The position numbers and the translations under genes were made by a program. A stretch of 61,479 nt of DNA from positions 1 through 61,479 of the IMG/VR virus record IMGVR_UViG_3300017605_000690; one strand, 5' to 3'. Below are positions 20,974-29,245 of this stretch, piece after piece; the stretch's first letter is position 1; each line of letters starts with the position of its first letter. Under the pieces are notes generated by a model. That model searched no databases. It saw only the letters and a list, made by a program, of their open reading frames with translations, and was not told the DNA's origin. Origin of the DNA: a virus.

Positions 20974-22712
20974 CGAGCCCCCTTCCACGTGTTTACGGTC
21001 TGCAAATCGCTGACGCACCAGTCGCATAGCAACAGGCGCGACGAATCGTTCTTGCCGAGTGCCTTCTCGGCGACAGCGCCCATCCGAGCGGACGTTATCG
21101 CTTCCCAGTTCTCTCGGACGGTGAGCACGAACGTCACGTCGACGGTCGGCTGCATTTGCCCTCGACGGGCCGTGCGCCCTATTGACTGGTCGAGCTCCAG
21201 CGCAGAGGATGGTGGGGTGACATATAGGTTCTTGTGCCACCGCTGTAGGTTCCGACCCAGCATATTTGGTCGAACCGCGAGGATTGCACCGGTGTTCGCG
21301 CGGTAGGCTTCGATTGATCCATGCTGCGAATCGTTCCCATTGGCATGAAAGAACGGCAGCCCGCTGAGCTCGGCAAGCCTACGGCCCACCGTAGGTTGTG
21401 TCACCCAGCACAGGCCCTTCTCCCGGGCCAACCATAATGCAGCAAATGTTAAAACACTCAAGTCAAACCATGCAGTCTTCGTGCATGGCGTGAAGGTCGG
21501 CTCGATCGCGCGCCAGTTGGCTAACAGCCCACCGTCGTCGATTTGCCCGCAGCGAACGGCGGCACTCACTTGGGCCGGCGTGTCGAGCCCGTAAGTTGCT
21601 TCGTCGCTCACGATCGCGCGCACGAACGACGACCACAGCGAACGAGCTTCGCGCCATTCGAGCGGCGGGGCCGGATCGAGCACCTTGGCGAAACCAGCGC
21701 CCAACTGCTTTAAAATGAGGGGTTTGCTGTACAGCTCTTCGAAGCAGCGTCCATCCGGCAGGACCATATCCAGCCACGCGGACTCGCACAGCTGGTCCAT
21801 CGCGGGGTCCATGTCAAGCCTGTGATCTGAGACGTAGATCGAACAGTCGATAGCCTCCGCAGTGCGAGAATAAATGTTGCCGGGGGTCTCTTCGACGCGC
21901 GTGCCAACGCCCTCGCGGACTCGTTTGAGGTCATCCTGGTTGTCGGCCCATTTAGCTAGTGCACCGGGCGGTCGGCGCTGGCCCACGACACGCGTATCAA
22001 GCGCCTCGCACCACTCGCGGATCACGTCGGGCTCGCGTGGCAGAGGCGAACCCTCGCCCAGCACGAGTTCTTGCACGTGGGAATACTGACTGAGCGACTC
22101 GCCCGGTGTTCCCGTGAGCGGGATTATCGGCACCTCGGGGTGCGCGTCCTTATACCGGCGCAAGCGGCGAAACCGCGCGCCGTTCGGGTTCGCGAGGCTG
22201 TGGGCTTCATCGATGACTATCAGGTCCGGAGCTAGTCTCTCGAGGTAGTCAGCATAGTCAGCTCGGCTCAGACGCTCTACAGATAGAAAAGTGTAGCTGT
22301 GACAGATGTGCCAATTCGTAGCTAGCTCACGGAACTCGCGCACCGTCTTGTCTATGAGCCGCGCGTAATTGAGGAAGAGCGGGCGGCGGGCTTGTAACAG
22401 GGCGGTGACAAGCGTCTTGCCGCCGCCAAGACTGGCGACGACGTTCAAGCGGCCCAGTTCCTCGAACTCAGCCAGCGCCGCCGCCTGCATCGGGTACAGG
22501 CGGGCAGTGGGCACCTTGGCGAACTTCGCCGAGAGACGGTCGATGAGCTCGGGTGACGCGTGCCAGCGGCGACGGGGGAGCTTGTCGATGCGTTCGAATT
22601 CGAAGGACTCGGCGACAGGCTCGGACAAAAAGATACGGCCCAGCGTTGAATGCCGGGCCGTAGTTTGGGGGCTGTGACCTGCTTGCTCTAGCAGGGCGGC
22701 GAGGATGGACAT
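20961..22712 (-). CDS. SF2 DEAD/DEAH-box helicase
   Basis: A 583-residue helicase with motif I ASLGGGKT near residue 94, motif II VIDEAHSL near 168, motif III PLTGTP and motif VI QSIGRTARRGQ. An internal part between motifs III and VI is long. Such enzymes (UvsW-like or SNF2-like) remodel forks and recombination intermediates. Its stop is inside the leader peptide of the next gene. Confidence 0.85.
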   Translation of the reverse strand: MSILAALLEQAGHSPQTTARHSTLGRIFLSEPVAESFEFERIDKLPRRRWHASPELIDRLSAKFAKVPTARLYPMQAAALAEFEELGRLNVVASLGGGKTLVTALLQARRPLFLNYARLIDKTVREFRELATNWHICHSYTFLSVERLSRADYADYLERLAPDLIVIDEAHSLANPNGARFRRLRRYKDAHPEVPIIPLTGTPGESLSQYSHVQELVLGEGSPLPREPDVIREWCEALDTRVVGQRRPPGALAKWADNQDDLKRVREGVGTRVEETPGNIYSRTAEAIDCSIYVSDHRLDMDPAMDQLCESAWLDMVLPDGRCFEELYSKPLILKQLGAGFAKVLDPAPPLEWREARSLWSSFVRAIVSDEATYGLDTPAQVSAAVRCGQIDDGGLLANWRAIEPTFTPCTKTAWFDLSVLTFAALWLAREKGLCWVTQPTVGRRLAELSGLPFFHANGNDSQHGSIEAYRANTGAILAVRPNMLGRNLQRWHKNLYVTPPSSALELDQSIGRTARRGQMQPTVDVTFVLTVRENWEAITSARMGAVAEKALGKNDSSRLLLCDWCVSDLQTVNTWKGARWQR

Positions 22713-22766
22713 GCCGCTTATATGTAGGAACTAAAGGGACGTGTCCATTCCCGGAGTGCGAACGGC

Positions 22767-22988
22767 TTACGCAGTTTGAGAACACGCGATAGCAGCGTTC
22801 GCCGTGAACACAGCTTCGCGAATCTTTCGAATCGCGGCGGTTTGGTCTGCGCTCGGTGGAGTCAGCATCACGATTATTTCCGCCAAGACCTTTGCTGCTT
22901 CGCGGATCTCAACGTACTTCTCATTCTGGCCGGGCTTGGGCGCGTGATAAACGAACCAGTTATCTAGATCTGTTTGGGAGATTGTCAT
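22767..22988 (-). CDS. acb2: Acb2-type anti-CBASS cyclic-nucleotide sponge
   Basis: A 73-residue helical protein whose pattern fits Acb2: FVYHAPKPGQNEKY, then VEIREAAKVLAEII, P-PSADQTAAIRKIREAV and ANAAIA at the end. Acb2 proteins form small oligomers that bind and sequester cyclic di- and trinucleotides made by CBASS (and related) systems, so the host defence effector is not switched on. Length and conserved spacing match the family. It lies alone among early genes, as anti-defence genes often do. The call is by memory of the family pattern. Confidence 0.8.
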   Translation of the reverse strand: MTISQTDLDNWFVYHAPKPGQNEKYVEIREAAKVLAEIIVMLTPPSADQTAAIRKIREAVFTANAAIACSQTA

Positions 22989-23251
22989 TCGGACACCTTA
23001 TGCGAACTGAGCATCCAACACCATCGCCCGTCGATGCGCTTGGTAACTCCATAGACGTCGTTCGCGCCCCAATAGTACCTCGGGGGCGCGACTGCCCAAT
23101 ACTTCCCTGTAGGCGTAGTGAACGTCACGCATGCTTTTCTGTTGGTAGTGGGGTTGGTAGGTCGGGACCAGAACTCTGTCTCGGTGTTCTCGTCCGCGAT
23201 TGCCGCTAGCGCGGCTGGACTCATACGAATGATTTTCAGTTTCTCGGTCAT
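22985..23251 (-). CDS. small protein, unknown
   Basis: About 88 residues from ATG 23251 (MTEKLKIIRMSPAALAAIAD). The C-terminal part is beta-prone with aromatic residues (GKYWAVAPPRYYWGANDVYG). Overlaps the acb2-like start by 4 nt, so co-translated with it. Confidence 0.6.
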   Translation of the reverse strand: MTEKLKIIRMSPAALAAIADENTETEFWSRPTNPTTNRKACVTFTTPTGKYWAVAPPRYYWGANDVYGVTKRIDGRWCWMLSSHKVSE

Positions 23252-23342
23252 GAACTTGTTGTAGGTCGGCCTCGATTGTCGCGACGAATGCATCGGCGCG
23301 TGTCTCGGGGGTTGGCTTGATCCACGAGTTATCGAAGAACAT
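22998..23342 (-). CDS. possible small CDS overlapping the previous one
   Basis: From ATG 23342 the first 37 residues (MFFDNSWIKPTPETRADAF and on) look like real protein, but the rest runs out of frame under the gene at 22985-23251. It may be a short gene, or the two frames may be one gene broken by a frameshift. Confidence 0.3.
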   Translation of the reverse strand: MFFDNSWIKPTPETRADAFVATIEADLQQVHDRETENHSYESSRASGNRGREHRDRVLVPTYQPHYQQKSMRDVHYAYREVLGSRAPEVLLGRERRLWSYQAHRRAMVLDAQFA

Positions 23343-23350
23343 CGTTGCGT

Positions 23351-23695
23351 CTAAACACATTGGGGCTTGGTCCTTTGAGTTGCGATCGTCAGTCGAACGG
23401 GAAAAGTCTGGTACTCAGTGCAGTCGTGCGTCTGGTACGTGTTCATGTCCGTGAACTGGTGCGCGCACGGAGCGCAATAGTACCTGTAGCAGCCCACGAG
23501 GGCCGCCAACGCGTCTCGGTGAATGGCGGGCGGGGGGAACTCGGGCGGGATGTAGATCACGCGCTGACCGTGAGCGAGCGCGTCTATGTCGATCTCACTG
23601 CCCGCAGGGAGGTAGAAGACTCTCGGGGCGATGAGGCCGGCGAGCCAGAAACGGAGTCGGTTAATCACTTCGCAGTACTTACTATCTCGACGCAC
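23351..23695 (-). CDS. small protein with C2H2-like zinc site
   Basis: A 114-residue protein. A CYRYYCAPCAHQF..MNTYQTHDC segment in the C-terminal half gives Cys and His spacing that could bind one zinc. The N-terminal part contains a hydrophobic stretch. Unknown function. Confidence 0.55.
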   Translation of the reverse strand: MRRDSKYCEVINRLRFWLAGLIAPRVFYLPAGSEIDIDALAHGQRVIYIPPEFPPPAIHRDALAALVGCYRYYCAPCAHQFTDMNTYQTHDCTEYQTFPVRLTIATQRTKPQCV

Positions 23696-23823
23696 ATATC
23701 AAACGTGCGACGACTGGGCATAGCACTCACGAGATACGCGCGTAGGGCTTCAATGGTGCGCACACGCTGGGCCTCGGGCTCTTCGTCGAGCTCGCGAAAT
23801 GCTTGTTGGAGTTCAGGGCTCAT
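23665..23823 (-). CDS. 52-residue small protein
   Basis: ATG 23823, stop 23665-23667. Helical and acidic at the start (MSPELQQAFRELDEEPEA), basic in the middle. Its start overlaps the upstream stop as TGATG and its end overlaps the next gene by 31 nt. Confidence 0.55.
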   Translation of the reverse strand: MSPELQQAFRELDEEPEAQRVRTIEALRAYLVSAMPSRRTFDMCVEIVSTAK

Positions 23824-24143
23824 CACTTCTTATTCAGTTGCGCCGTCGCAAGCTTGTTGCGCAAGTGCTTTTTTTCTTCTTCAGAGATCGAGATGATGTC
23901 GGTCGCCGAGTTGATGAACGCGGACAAGACGAGGCGCACGCGCTCAGTCGAGTCATCGAGGGCTGTTTCGACGTGCCGTAGTTGGCGCGCATAGCCCTCA
24001 GCTACGATCTTGAGCTCTTGGGTGGCAAGAACGAGCTTGTCTTGGCGAAAGGCTTGGGAGATGAGCCTGCGCCGTCCGTAGTCCCAGAGCGCGAGGACGG
24101 CGCCCAGAACACTAATCGTGGTCAATAACAAATTCAATATCAT
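23823..24143 (-). CDS. membrane-anchored coiled-coil protein
   Basis: About 106 residues from ATG 24143. One N-terminal membrane span (MILNLLLTTISVLGAVLAL) is followed by WDYGRRR and a long helical region with acidic and basic heptads. Resembles i-spanin-like or small membrane-tethered phage proteins in shape only. Confidence 0.55.
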   Translation of the reverse strand: MILNLLLTTISVLGAVLALWDYGRRRLISQAFRQDKLVLATQELKIVAEGYARQLRHVETALDDSTERVRLVLSAFINSATDIISISEEEKKHLRNKLATAQLNKK

Positions 24144-24360
24144 GTTTCGTGATGGCTTGGCTAATGCCAACGAGATCGAGCGTTGCGACTTTTACCGCAC
24201 TCTTTTTGAGGCGATCTTTGCCGAACTTGACCTCAGTGAGAGTGAGGGCGCCATCGAGGACGGTCACGCGATAAACGTCGTATTTCTCGCTGTCGTTCTT
24301 GCCGATTACGACGCCTATAAAATCGACTAGCTCGGGTTCAGATGGCTCAGGTTCGATCAT
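24112..24360 (-). CDS. small protein, unknown
   Basis: An 82-residue protein with Pro/Glu-rich start (MIEPEPSEPELVDF) and a short beta-strand pattern (KYDVYRVTVLDGALTL). Overlaps the next start by 32 nt. Function unknown. Confidence 0.55.
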   Translation of the reverse strand: MIEPEPSEPELVDFIGVVIGKNDSEKYDVYRVTVLDGALTLTEVKFGKDRLKKSAVKVATLDLVGISQAITKHDIEFVIDHD

Positions 24361-24366
24361 GACTTC

Positions 24367-24660
24367 CTACCTGCTAGTATAAACGACTTGCGCCCCGCCC
24401 GCCCGACATTGTTGTTGGATTCTACGCACTGTCGTCTCGCTCTTAGACAGACACTCGGGCGAGTGCACCAACACATAGTCAATCGTCCAGGTACCGTGAG
24501 ACAGCTCCTCGAGCAGCCGATCAACCCGATCGAAGGTGTGCTCGAGTTTGACGCTGTGTACCTGAACCCAGCGCTCAATCGATCGTTTCTGCTCGCCCAG
24601 CTTATCGCGCCTGATGAGGGCGAGCGCATAGGTGCGCAGCACCTTTCTCTCGAGGACCAT
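24367..24660 (-). CDS. small basic protein divergent from primase
   Basis: About 97 residues from ATG 24660 (MVLERKVLRTYALALIRRD). Basic, with ERWVQVHSVKLEH and ELSHGTWTIDYVLVHSPE. Its start codon shares a CATG with the primase-helicase start on the other strand. No family recognised. Confidence 0.5.
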   Translation of the reverse strand: MVLERKVLRTYALALIRRDKLGEQKRSIERWVQVHSVKLEHTFDRVDRLLEELSHGTWTIDYVLVHSPECLSKSETTVRRIQQQCRAGGAQVVYTSR

Positions 24661-27016
24661 GCTCGTTACTATATCACTGTTTGACAATGCCAGAACCAAT
24701 CGCGCAGTTCGGGAAACACTCTCATTCGAGAATTTCCTAACTGACTTCAAAACGCCGGTCGTGAGCGATCTCGAGCCCACACCTGAATCGGCTAAAGCTC
24801 TAAAGATGAGCTGCTCGGCTTTTGCACCCGCTGTCTTCCGTGAAGACAAGCGCAAAAAAGCCAACATTGAACAAGCACAAGTACTGGCATTTGACATTGA
24901 CGAAGCTGTTAACGGGCACGAGCTGGCTGAGAGACTCAGGCGCAGGGGCATATCGTGGGCAGTGCACAGCACGACTTCGGGGCGCGGCGTACACGTCCTG
25001 ATTCCGCTCGCTCGACCTGTCGATCACGAGACGTATCTCCGGTACTGGGACGAGGCGCGTTCGATCTTCTACGGCATCGAGATCGACGAATCGAAGCGGG
25101 GCGCGGAAAGTTTGTTCTTCGCGCCGAAGATCTTCTCGGCACATCAAAAAGCGTACTTTTTCGACTGCGTAACCGATGCGCCGTACTTGGGAGCTTCGGG
25201 TTTTGCGCCCTTCCGACCCGAGAAGGTTGGGGCGGATAAGTATGTTGACGAAGTACGACGAGCACACAACAAGCACACAACTGTAAACCGTAACGCGTTC
25301 GTGTTGGGCCTACTGGGTGTCGAGCTCGAGGACGCGAAGGCTCGGTTGCTTGAAGCGTTGCGAGAGAACGTCACGAGTGACGCTGTAGTCTCTTGGGATG
25401 CTGCAGAGCACACGATTGTAAGCGCATGGACTGATGGGCACGCGCAGAAAGAAGCGGAGGACGCACGGCCCAAGTTCGTGCCGCGCGAGGCAAAAACTAC
25501 TGGAAAACGTGTGCTAAAAGAGGCGGTCGCGGGAATTAAGAAGGGCGAGCCGCTAGGGGCTTGGGGGTTCAAGGTCGGGCAATTCGTGCCTCACGTGCTC
25601 GAGTACGAGTCGGTGTTGGACTCGCTCAAAGAAGCTTGGGAGGGGGCGAAGAACCACGATACACGGTCGCTAGACACAGCAGTGAGCGAGCTCGTGTCGG
25701 GCCTCGACGCGGGGAAACGGACGCCCGTTGGTGTTCACGAGGATTGGCAGCGTGAACTCAAGCTCACCCCTGATGGGCTGGGCTTTCACGCTGGTGAGAA
25801 CAACGTGTACATCGTGCTCGAGAAGCATCCTGATTTGCAGGGGCTTGCTGCGCATGATGTACGCGAGGGCGCGCCGATGTACTTGCGTGAACCGCCCTGG
25901 CACAAAGGACTTGAACTGGGCTATCCGCGACGACTCGAGGACAGCGATCGGCAGCCTCTTGCGTGCTGGTTACGCGAGCAGTTGGGAGTCGCGAATGTCA
26001 AACCACGCACGGCACTCGAGGGCTTGGCTGATTTAGCTAACCGAAGTAAGCACGACGCCCTGTTGGAGTACTTCAAGAACTGCGTTAAGGCAACAAGTAC
26101 AAATGTAATCGAAACAGTGCTGTGTCGGGTCTTGGGAGCCGAAGACAGTGCATACACGCGCGCGGTCACGATGAAGTGGTTCATCGGACTGGTGGCGCGG
26201 CAATTTCAGCCGGGGTGCAAGATGGATAACTTGCTCATCTTGGTGGGTGAGCAGGGTTTGGGTAAGTCCACGTTCTTACAGGAACTATTTCCACCTGAAC
26301 TGCAGGAGGCAGCCTACACCGATTCGTTGAACATGCTTCGTCTCGAGCGCGATCAAATCGTCAAGTTGAGCAGGTACGCGTGCGTCGAGATCGGCGAGCT
26401 CGCTGCGATGAACAAGAGCGATATCGAGACGGTCAAGATGGCTATCTCGCAGCGCGTGGGAGATGAACGCGCGGCATACGCCCAGCTGCACGCTCGCTAT
26501 CCGAGACGGGCCGTGTTCGTCGGGACGACCAACCGAGGCGATTTTCTACGGGACCCGACAGGGGCTCGGCGCTTCTGGCCAGTCGAGGTAAAAGGTCGTC
26601 TCGATTTAGAGGCCCTACGCGCCATCAGGAGCGATTTGTGGGGCGAGGCCGTGGGTGCGTACCACCGAGGCGTTTCCTGGCATCTGGGAGCCGCTGAGGA
26701 GGCTTTAGCGGGGGAAGTTCGGGAGGACTACCAAGAGGAGGACGCGCTGAGCGAGAAAGTGAACGAGTTGCTAGCCGAATGGCCAGGCGAATCGAAGTTC
26801 GAGGATGCTGGCTATCACATGCAGGCTTGGCAGCTCGAAGGTAAGCGCGTGCTCAAAGTTAGACTTGGGCAGTTGCTGCTCAAGCTTGGGCACGATTTGA
26901 GCAACAAGACGGTCGAACGCCGAATTGCTGATTGTCTTCGAAGGCTTGGGTGGACTTGCAAACTCGAGAAGCATGCGGGCACGCCGTATCGCATTTGGTA
27001 CAAGCAGGCTAGGTAA
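24659..27016 (+). CDS. VapE-type primase-helicase
   Basis: About 785 residues from ATG 24659. The N-terminal primase-like part contains LAFDIDEAV and SGRGVHVLIP (an archaeo-eukaryotic primase-polymerase pattern: D-x-D, then S-GRG-x-H). A linker follows, then a VirE/VapE SF3-like ATPase with Walker A LVGEQGLGKSTF near residue 530, EIGELAAMNKS (acidic Walker B-like) and GTTNRGDFLRDPTGARRFWP, the typical family signature. It likely primes and unwinds at the phage origin, which may lie just downstream. The only large early gene on the plus strand of this block. Confidence 0.85.
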   Translation: MLVTISLFDNARTNRAVRETLSFENFLTDFKTPVVSDLEPTPESAKALKMSCSAFAPAVFREDKRKKANIEQAQVLAFDIDEAVNGHELAERLRRRGISWAVHSTTSGRGVHVLIPLARPVDHETYLRYWDEARSIFYGIEIDESKRGAESLFFAPKIFSAHQKAYFFDCVTDAPYLGASGFAPFRPEKVGADKYVDEVRRAHNKHTTVNRNAFVLGLLGVELEDAKARLLEALRENVTSDAVVSWDAAEHTIVSAWTDGHAQKEAEDARPKFVPREAKTTGKRVLKEAVAGIKKGEPLGAWGFKVGQFVPHVLEYESVLDSLKEAWEGAKNHDTRSLDTAVSELVSGLDAGKRTPVGVHEDWQRELKLTPDGLGFHAGENNVYIVLEKHPDLQGLAAHDVREGAPMYLREPPWHKGLELGYPRRLEDSDRQPLACWLREQLGVANVKPRTALEGLADLANRSKHDALLEYFKNCVKATSTNVIETVLCRVLGAEDSAYTRAVTMKWFIGLVARQFQPGCKMDNLLILVGEQGLGKSTFLQELFPPELQEAAYTDSLNMLRLERDQIVKLSRYACVEIGELAAMNKSDIETVKMAISQRVGDERAAYAQLHARYPRRAVFVGTTNRGDFLRDPTGARRFWPVEVKGRLDLEALRAIRSDLWGEAVGAYHRGVSWHLGAAEEALAGEVREDYQEEDALSEKVNELLAEWPGESKFEDAGYHMQAWQLEGKRVLKVRLGQLLLKLGHDLSNKTVERRIADCLRRLGWTCKLEKHAGTPYRIWYKQAR

Positions 27017-27225
27017 CGAGATGCAGTTACCGGTAACTCGCTGAAAAGTTGTTCAGTAGGTTACCGGTTTTCTTCCATGAATACCAATCATTAGTACTAG
27101 TAGGTAACAGTAGTAACAGTAGATTAGATAATATAAAGAGTATAGATAGAATATATAGAGGGGGGGGGATCTATATGAGTAGGGAACCATGCTGATCCGC
27201 GTTACTTCCGATACTTCGTTACCGC
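27012..27225. other. AT-rich, GTTAC-repeat region, candidate replication origin
   Basis: About 210 bp without genes after the primase-helicase. GTTAC/GTAAC occurs at least eight times, including the palindrome GTTACCGGTAAC near 27027 and a tandem GTAACAGTAGTAACAGTAG near 27103. The centre (27060-27175) is far more AT-rich than the genome and contains a run of Gs. Iteron-like repeats next to a helicase-primase gene are typical of an origin. Confidence 0.5.
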
Positions 27226-27265
27226 TAAATAGCCAATGCAGGCCGGCTCATAGCCTATAACAACT

Positions 27266-27299
27266 AAAAAAGGACACCTCGAAGCCTTCGAAGGTGTCC
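27266..27299 (-). terminator. intrinsic terminator of the repressor transcript
   Basis: A hairpin GGACACCT..AGGTGTCC (27272-27299) with an inner CGAA/TTCG extension and one bulge. On the minus strand it is followed by six Ts. It lies 75 bp after the repressor stop. Between them are short inverted repeats (TAGCCT ATTG AGGCTA and TGACGC CTGC GCGTCA). Confidence 0.8.
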
Positions 27300-27373
27300 A
27301 ATCTTTGCACATAGCCTATTGAGGCTAGCGCTGTCAGCCTGACGCCTGCGCGTCATCAGATAGCTAGTGTTGG

Positions 27374-27883
27374 CTATGCACGAGTCTTGCCCAGTCCGAG
27401 CAATGTGCTCGGGTCGACCTCGAGAAGTGCGCACATGTGCAGAAAGGTGCGCAGATTCATATCTCGCCTACCCGTCTCGATGTCCGCGAGATATGGCCTG
27501 GATAGGCCAATCCGGGGCGCGAACGCCCGTTGGCTAAAGCCCCGCTCTTCGCGAATCCGCTTCAAGTTCATGGCCAAGTTGTGTGCGATCTCAGTTGCCA
27601 TAACAGCCTCATCAGGTGACAAGTCGGCAAGCGCTTCGACCGGCGCAGATACGAGTTCAAGTGCGTCTGGCTGATGCCAGCTCATCATGCCGTCATGCCA
27701 GCGCACGAGTGCCTGTTCCGGGTCTCCCGGAAGGTCTCTATGCAGGCGTTTGACGATGCCAATCGCGCCGTCCTGGGGCGAGCGTACGACCGAATCGGGC
27801 TTGATTGTCACAAGCTGCGCGTTCTTCCCAACCGGTGCGGGATCCTGGCGCGAGCGTACGACCGAATCGGGCTTGACCGTCAT
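27374..27883 (-). CDS. CI-like repressor with N-terminal KOW/SH3-like part
   Basis: About 169 residues from ATG 27883, whose ATG overlaps the upstream micro-gene stop as ATGA. The C-terminal 70 residues are a Cro/CI HTH (LKRIREERGFSQRAFAPRIG, then LSRPYLADIETGRRD). The N-terminal part has VKPDSVVRSRQD and again TIKPDSVVRSPQDG, followed by a beta-rich IGIVKR..ALVRWHDG segment. The two PDSVVRS units come from a 34-bp in-frame direct repeat (27771-27804 and 27843-27876, one mismatch). Probable lysogeny or early-promoter regulator. The HTH placed at the C-terminus is atypical for CI proteins. Confidence 0.8.
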   Translation of the reverse strand: MTVKPDSVVRSRQDPAPVGKNAQLVTIKPDSVVRSPQDGAIGIVKRLHRDLPGDPEQALVRWHDGMMSWHQPDALELVSAPVEALADLSPDEAVMATEIAHNLAMNLKRIREERGFSQRAFAPRIGLSRPYLADIETGRRDMNLRTFLHMCALLEVDPSTLLGLGKTRA

Positions 27884-27981
27884 ATTCCGAGACGCAGCAA
27901 AACTTGCGCCATAAGCAGCGTCACAAGTGTGCAAAAGATCATGCCGGGCACGCCGCCGTGTTCGATAATGAAGATGATCAT
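27880..27981 (-). CDS. 33-residue membrane peptide before the repressor
   Basis: ATG 27981, stop 27880-27882. Hydrophobic throughout (MIIFIIEHGGVPGMIF, then TLVTLLMAQVLLRLGI). It overlaps its upstream neighbour and the repressor, each by an ATGA. Might sense the membrane state or simply couple translation. No family. Confidence 0.5.
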   Translation of the reverse strand: MIIFIIEHGGVPGMIFCTLVTLLMAQVLLRLGI

Positions 27982-28157
27982 ATGTTCCTATTTTCCTTGC
28001 TCCAGATAATTTCAACGTAAAGTGTCTCGCACTCACGCGGACAGGTTTGTATCCACGCTGAATAGTAGCGCGTGTGTCGAACGGTGATAGTGCACGCGTG
28101 TGGGCACCCGGTCTCGGATGAAAGGAAAAGCCAGGGCATGTTGTATGTAATGCTCAT
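27978..28157 (-). CDS. small Cys-containing protein, unknown
   Basis: About 59 residues from ATG 28157 (MSITYNMPWLFLSSETG), with three Cys in the remainder. Its start overlaps the upstream stop as ATGA and its stop overlaps the membrane peptide start. Unknown. Confidence 0.5.
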   Translation of the reverse strand: MSITYNMPWLFLSSETGCPHACTITVRHTRYYSAWIQTCPRECETLYVEIIWSKENRNI

Positions 28158-28357
28158 GGAAACCTCACATTCACATGCCAAGCGCGACCGTCGTCAGTCT
28201 CGCCCCAAAACTGCCATTGACTCGGCCCGCGCACATAGTCTTGAGTGAGACGCAATAGCGCGTCGAGCTCTTGTTCATTGTAATCGAGCGTGATCGTGCT
28301 GTCGGTCGCGATGCTCTGCGCGATCGCTTGTTGGGCGGTCACTGTACACCGTCCCAT
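28154..28357 (-). CDS. small protein, unknown
   Basis: About 67 residues from ATG 28357. A helical acidic middle (DYNEQELDALLRLTQDY) and an aromatic end (WQFWGETDDGRAWHVNV). Coupled on both sides. No family. Confidence 0.55.
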   Translation of the reverse strand: MGRCTVTAQQAIAQSIATDSTITLDYNEQELDALLRLTQDYVRGPSQWQFWGETDDGRAWHVNVRFP

Positions 28358-28485
28358 TGCCGAGCCTCGTCGAGGCTCGAGAAGGCATGGTAGCCGTCTT
28401 CGAATTTGACGACTGCACGAGCCCACGGCGCACGCTCAAATGCTTCTTGCTCGCTCTGACACTCGTCTAAAAACTTATCTCTCAT
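28339..28485 (-). CDS. 48-residue small protein
   Basis: ATG 28485, stop 28339-28341. MRDKFLDECQSEQEAF then a short beta-rich part ending ARQWDGVQ. Its end overlaps the next start by 19 nt. Upstream of it lies a hairpin with stem GCCTCGG/CCGAGGC (28511-28545 region). Confidence 0.5.
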   Translation of the reverse strand: MRDKFLDECQSEQEAFERAPWARAVVKFEDGYHAFSSLDEARQWDGVQ

Positions 28486-28545
28486 CTTTGTTCCCCTGTT
28501 CTTTGGCCCGTGCCTCGGTAGGTTGCCGAGGCCGTTGTACGATTA

Positions 28546-28866
28546 CTACTTACGGAGCCGATCTTCGATACGCTGGCGTGCGATGCACTCGGCAGACTCG
28601 ACAATCCGCGCAAGCCAGCCGCTCTTGCTGCGCGCTACGTATTCTTTCAGCTGAATGTACGAGCGGAACGCGACAAGCTCATCAGTCGTTGCAAGCGCCG
28701 CATACGCTGAATCGAGCGCGAAAGCTTCAAGCTGTTTCGCTTGGTTCGCGTCGTCGAAGTAGGGCAGCTCAAAGAAGTGAATGTCGGCATTCTCTCGAAC
28801 TTTCGCCCCGTAATCCTCGACGAGGCGCGTCTTGAGTCGTAACAGAACGGACTGTGTCTCGGTCAT
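28546..28866 (-). CDS. small protein, unknown
   Basis: A 106-residue helical, charged protein (MTETQSVLLRLKTRLVEDYG; ends ARQRIEDRLRK). In its leader a 26-bp palindrome AACCCGA..CACGTACGTG..TCGGGTT (about 28887-28913) could fold in mRNA or bind a regulator. Confidence 0.6.
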   Translation of the reverse strand: MTETQSVLLRLKTRLVEDYGAKVRENADIHFFELPYFDDANQAKQLEAFALDSAYAALATTDELVAFRSYIQLKEYVARSKSGWLARIVESAECIARQRIEDRLRK

Positions 28867-28943
28867 ATTTACTCCGCGAACCTATCGTGCCACACACGAA
28901 CCCGAACACGTACGTGCTCGGGTTACAGTGTCGTATCGCTAGG

Positions 28944-29243
28944 TCACTCATCCGTTACAATCTCGTGGCCGTGATGCTGCGCCCATCCCAGCACAGCATA
29001 GAGCTTAGGCGCGGCGCGCACTTTGGCGGCGCTGAATGAAAACGTCAGGCGTAGCTTATTCGGCGCTATGAGCTCCACTCCAACTGGATAGCCACGGGTG
29101 CGATCGGGCTGTAAGCAAGCGTATGCGCTCCAATACAATCCATGCCCTTGTGCGGCCGTGAACGGTTCACCAAGCGTGGCTGAGATAAACGACACGGCTT
29201 CAGCCATCGGTGTCCACTGATCGGATATTCTCGGTTTACTCAT
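28944..29243 (-). CDS. small protein, unknown
   Basis: About 99 residues from ATG 29243 (MSKPRISDQWTPMAEAV). It contains GHGLYWSAYACLQPDRTRG and a beta-prone C-terminus. No recognised family. Confidence 0.55.
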   Translation of the reverse strand: MSKPRISDQWTPMAEAVSFISATLGEPFTAAQGHGLYWSAYACLQPDRTRGYPVGVELIAPNKLRLTFSFSAAKVRAAPKLYAVLGWAQHHGHEIVTDE

Positions 29244-29245
29244 AG

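Noticed and set aside
27776-27880. Iteron pair in the 27778-27876 repeats
   Set aside because: Spacing is 72 nt, in frame, and the copies encode the same peptide, so a coding duplication is more likely than a binding-site repeat.
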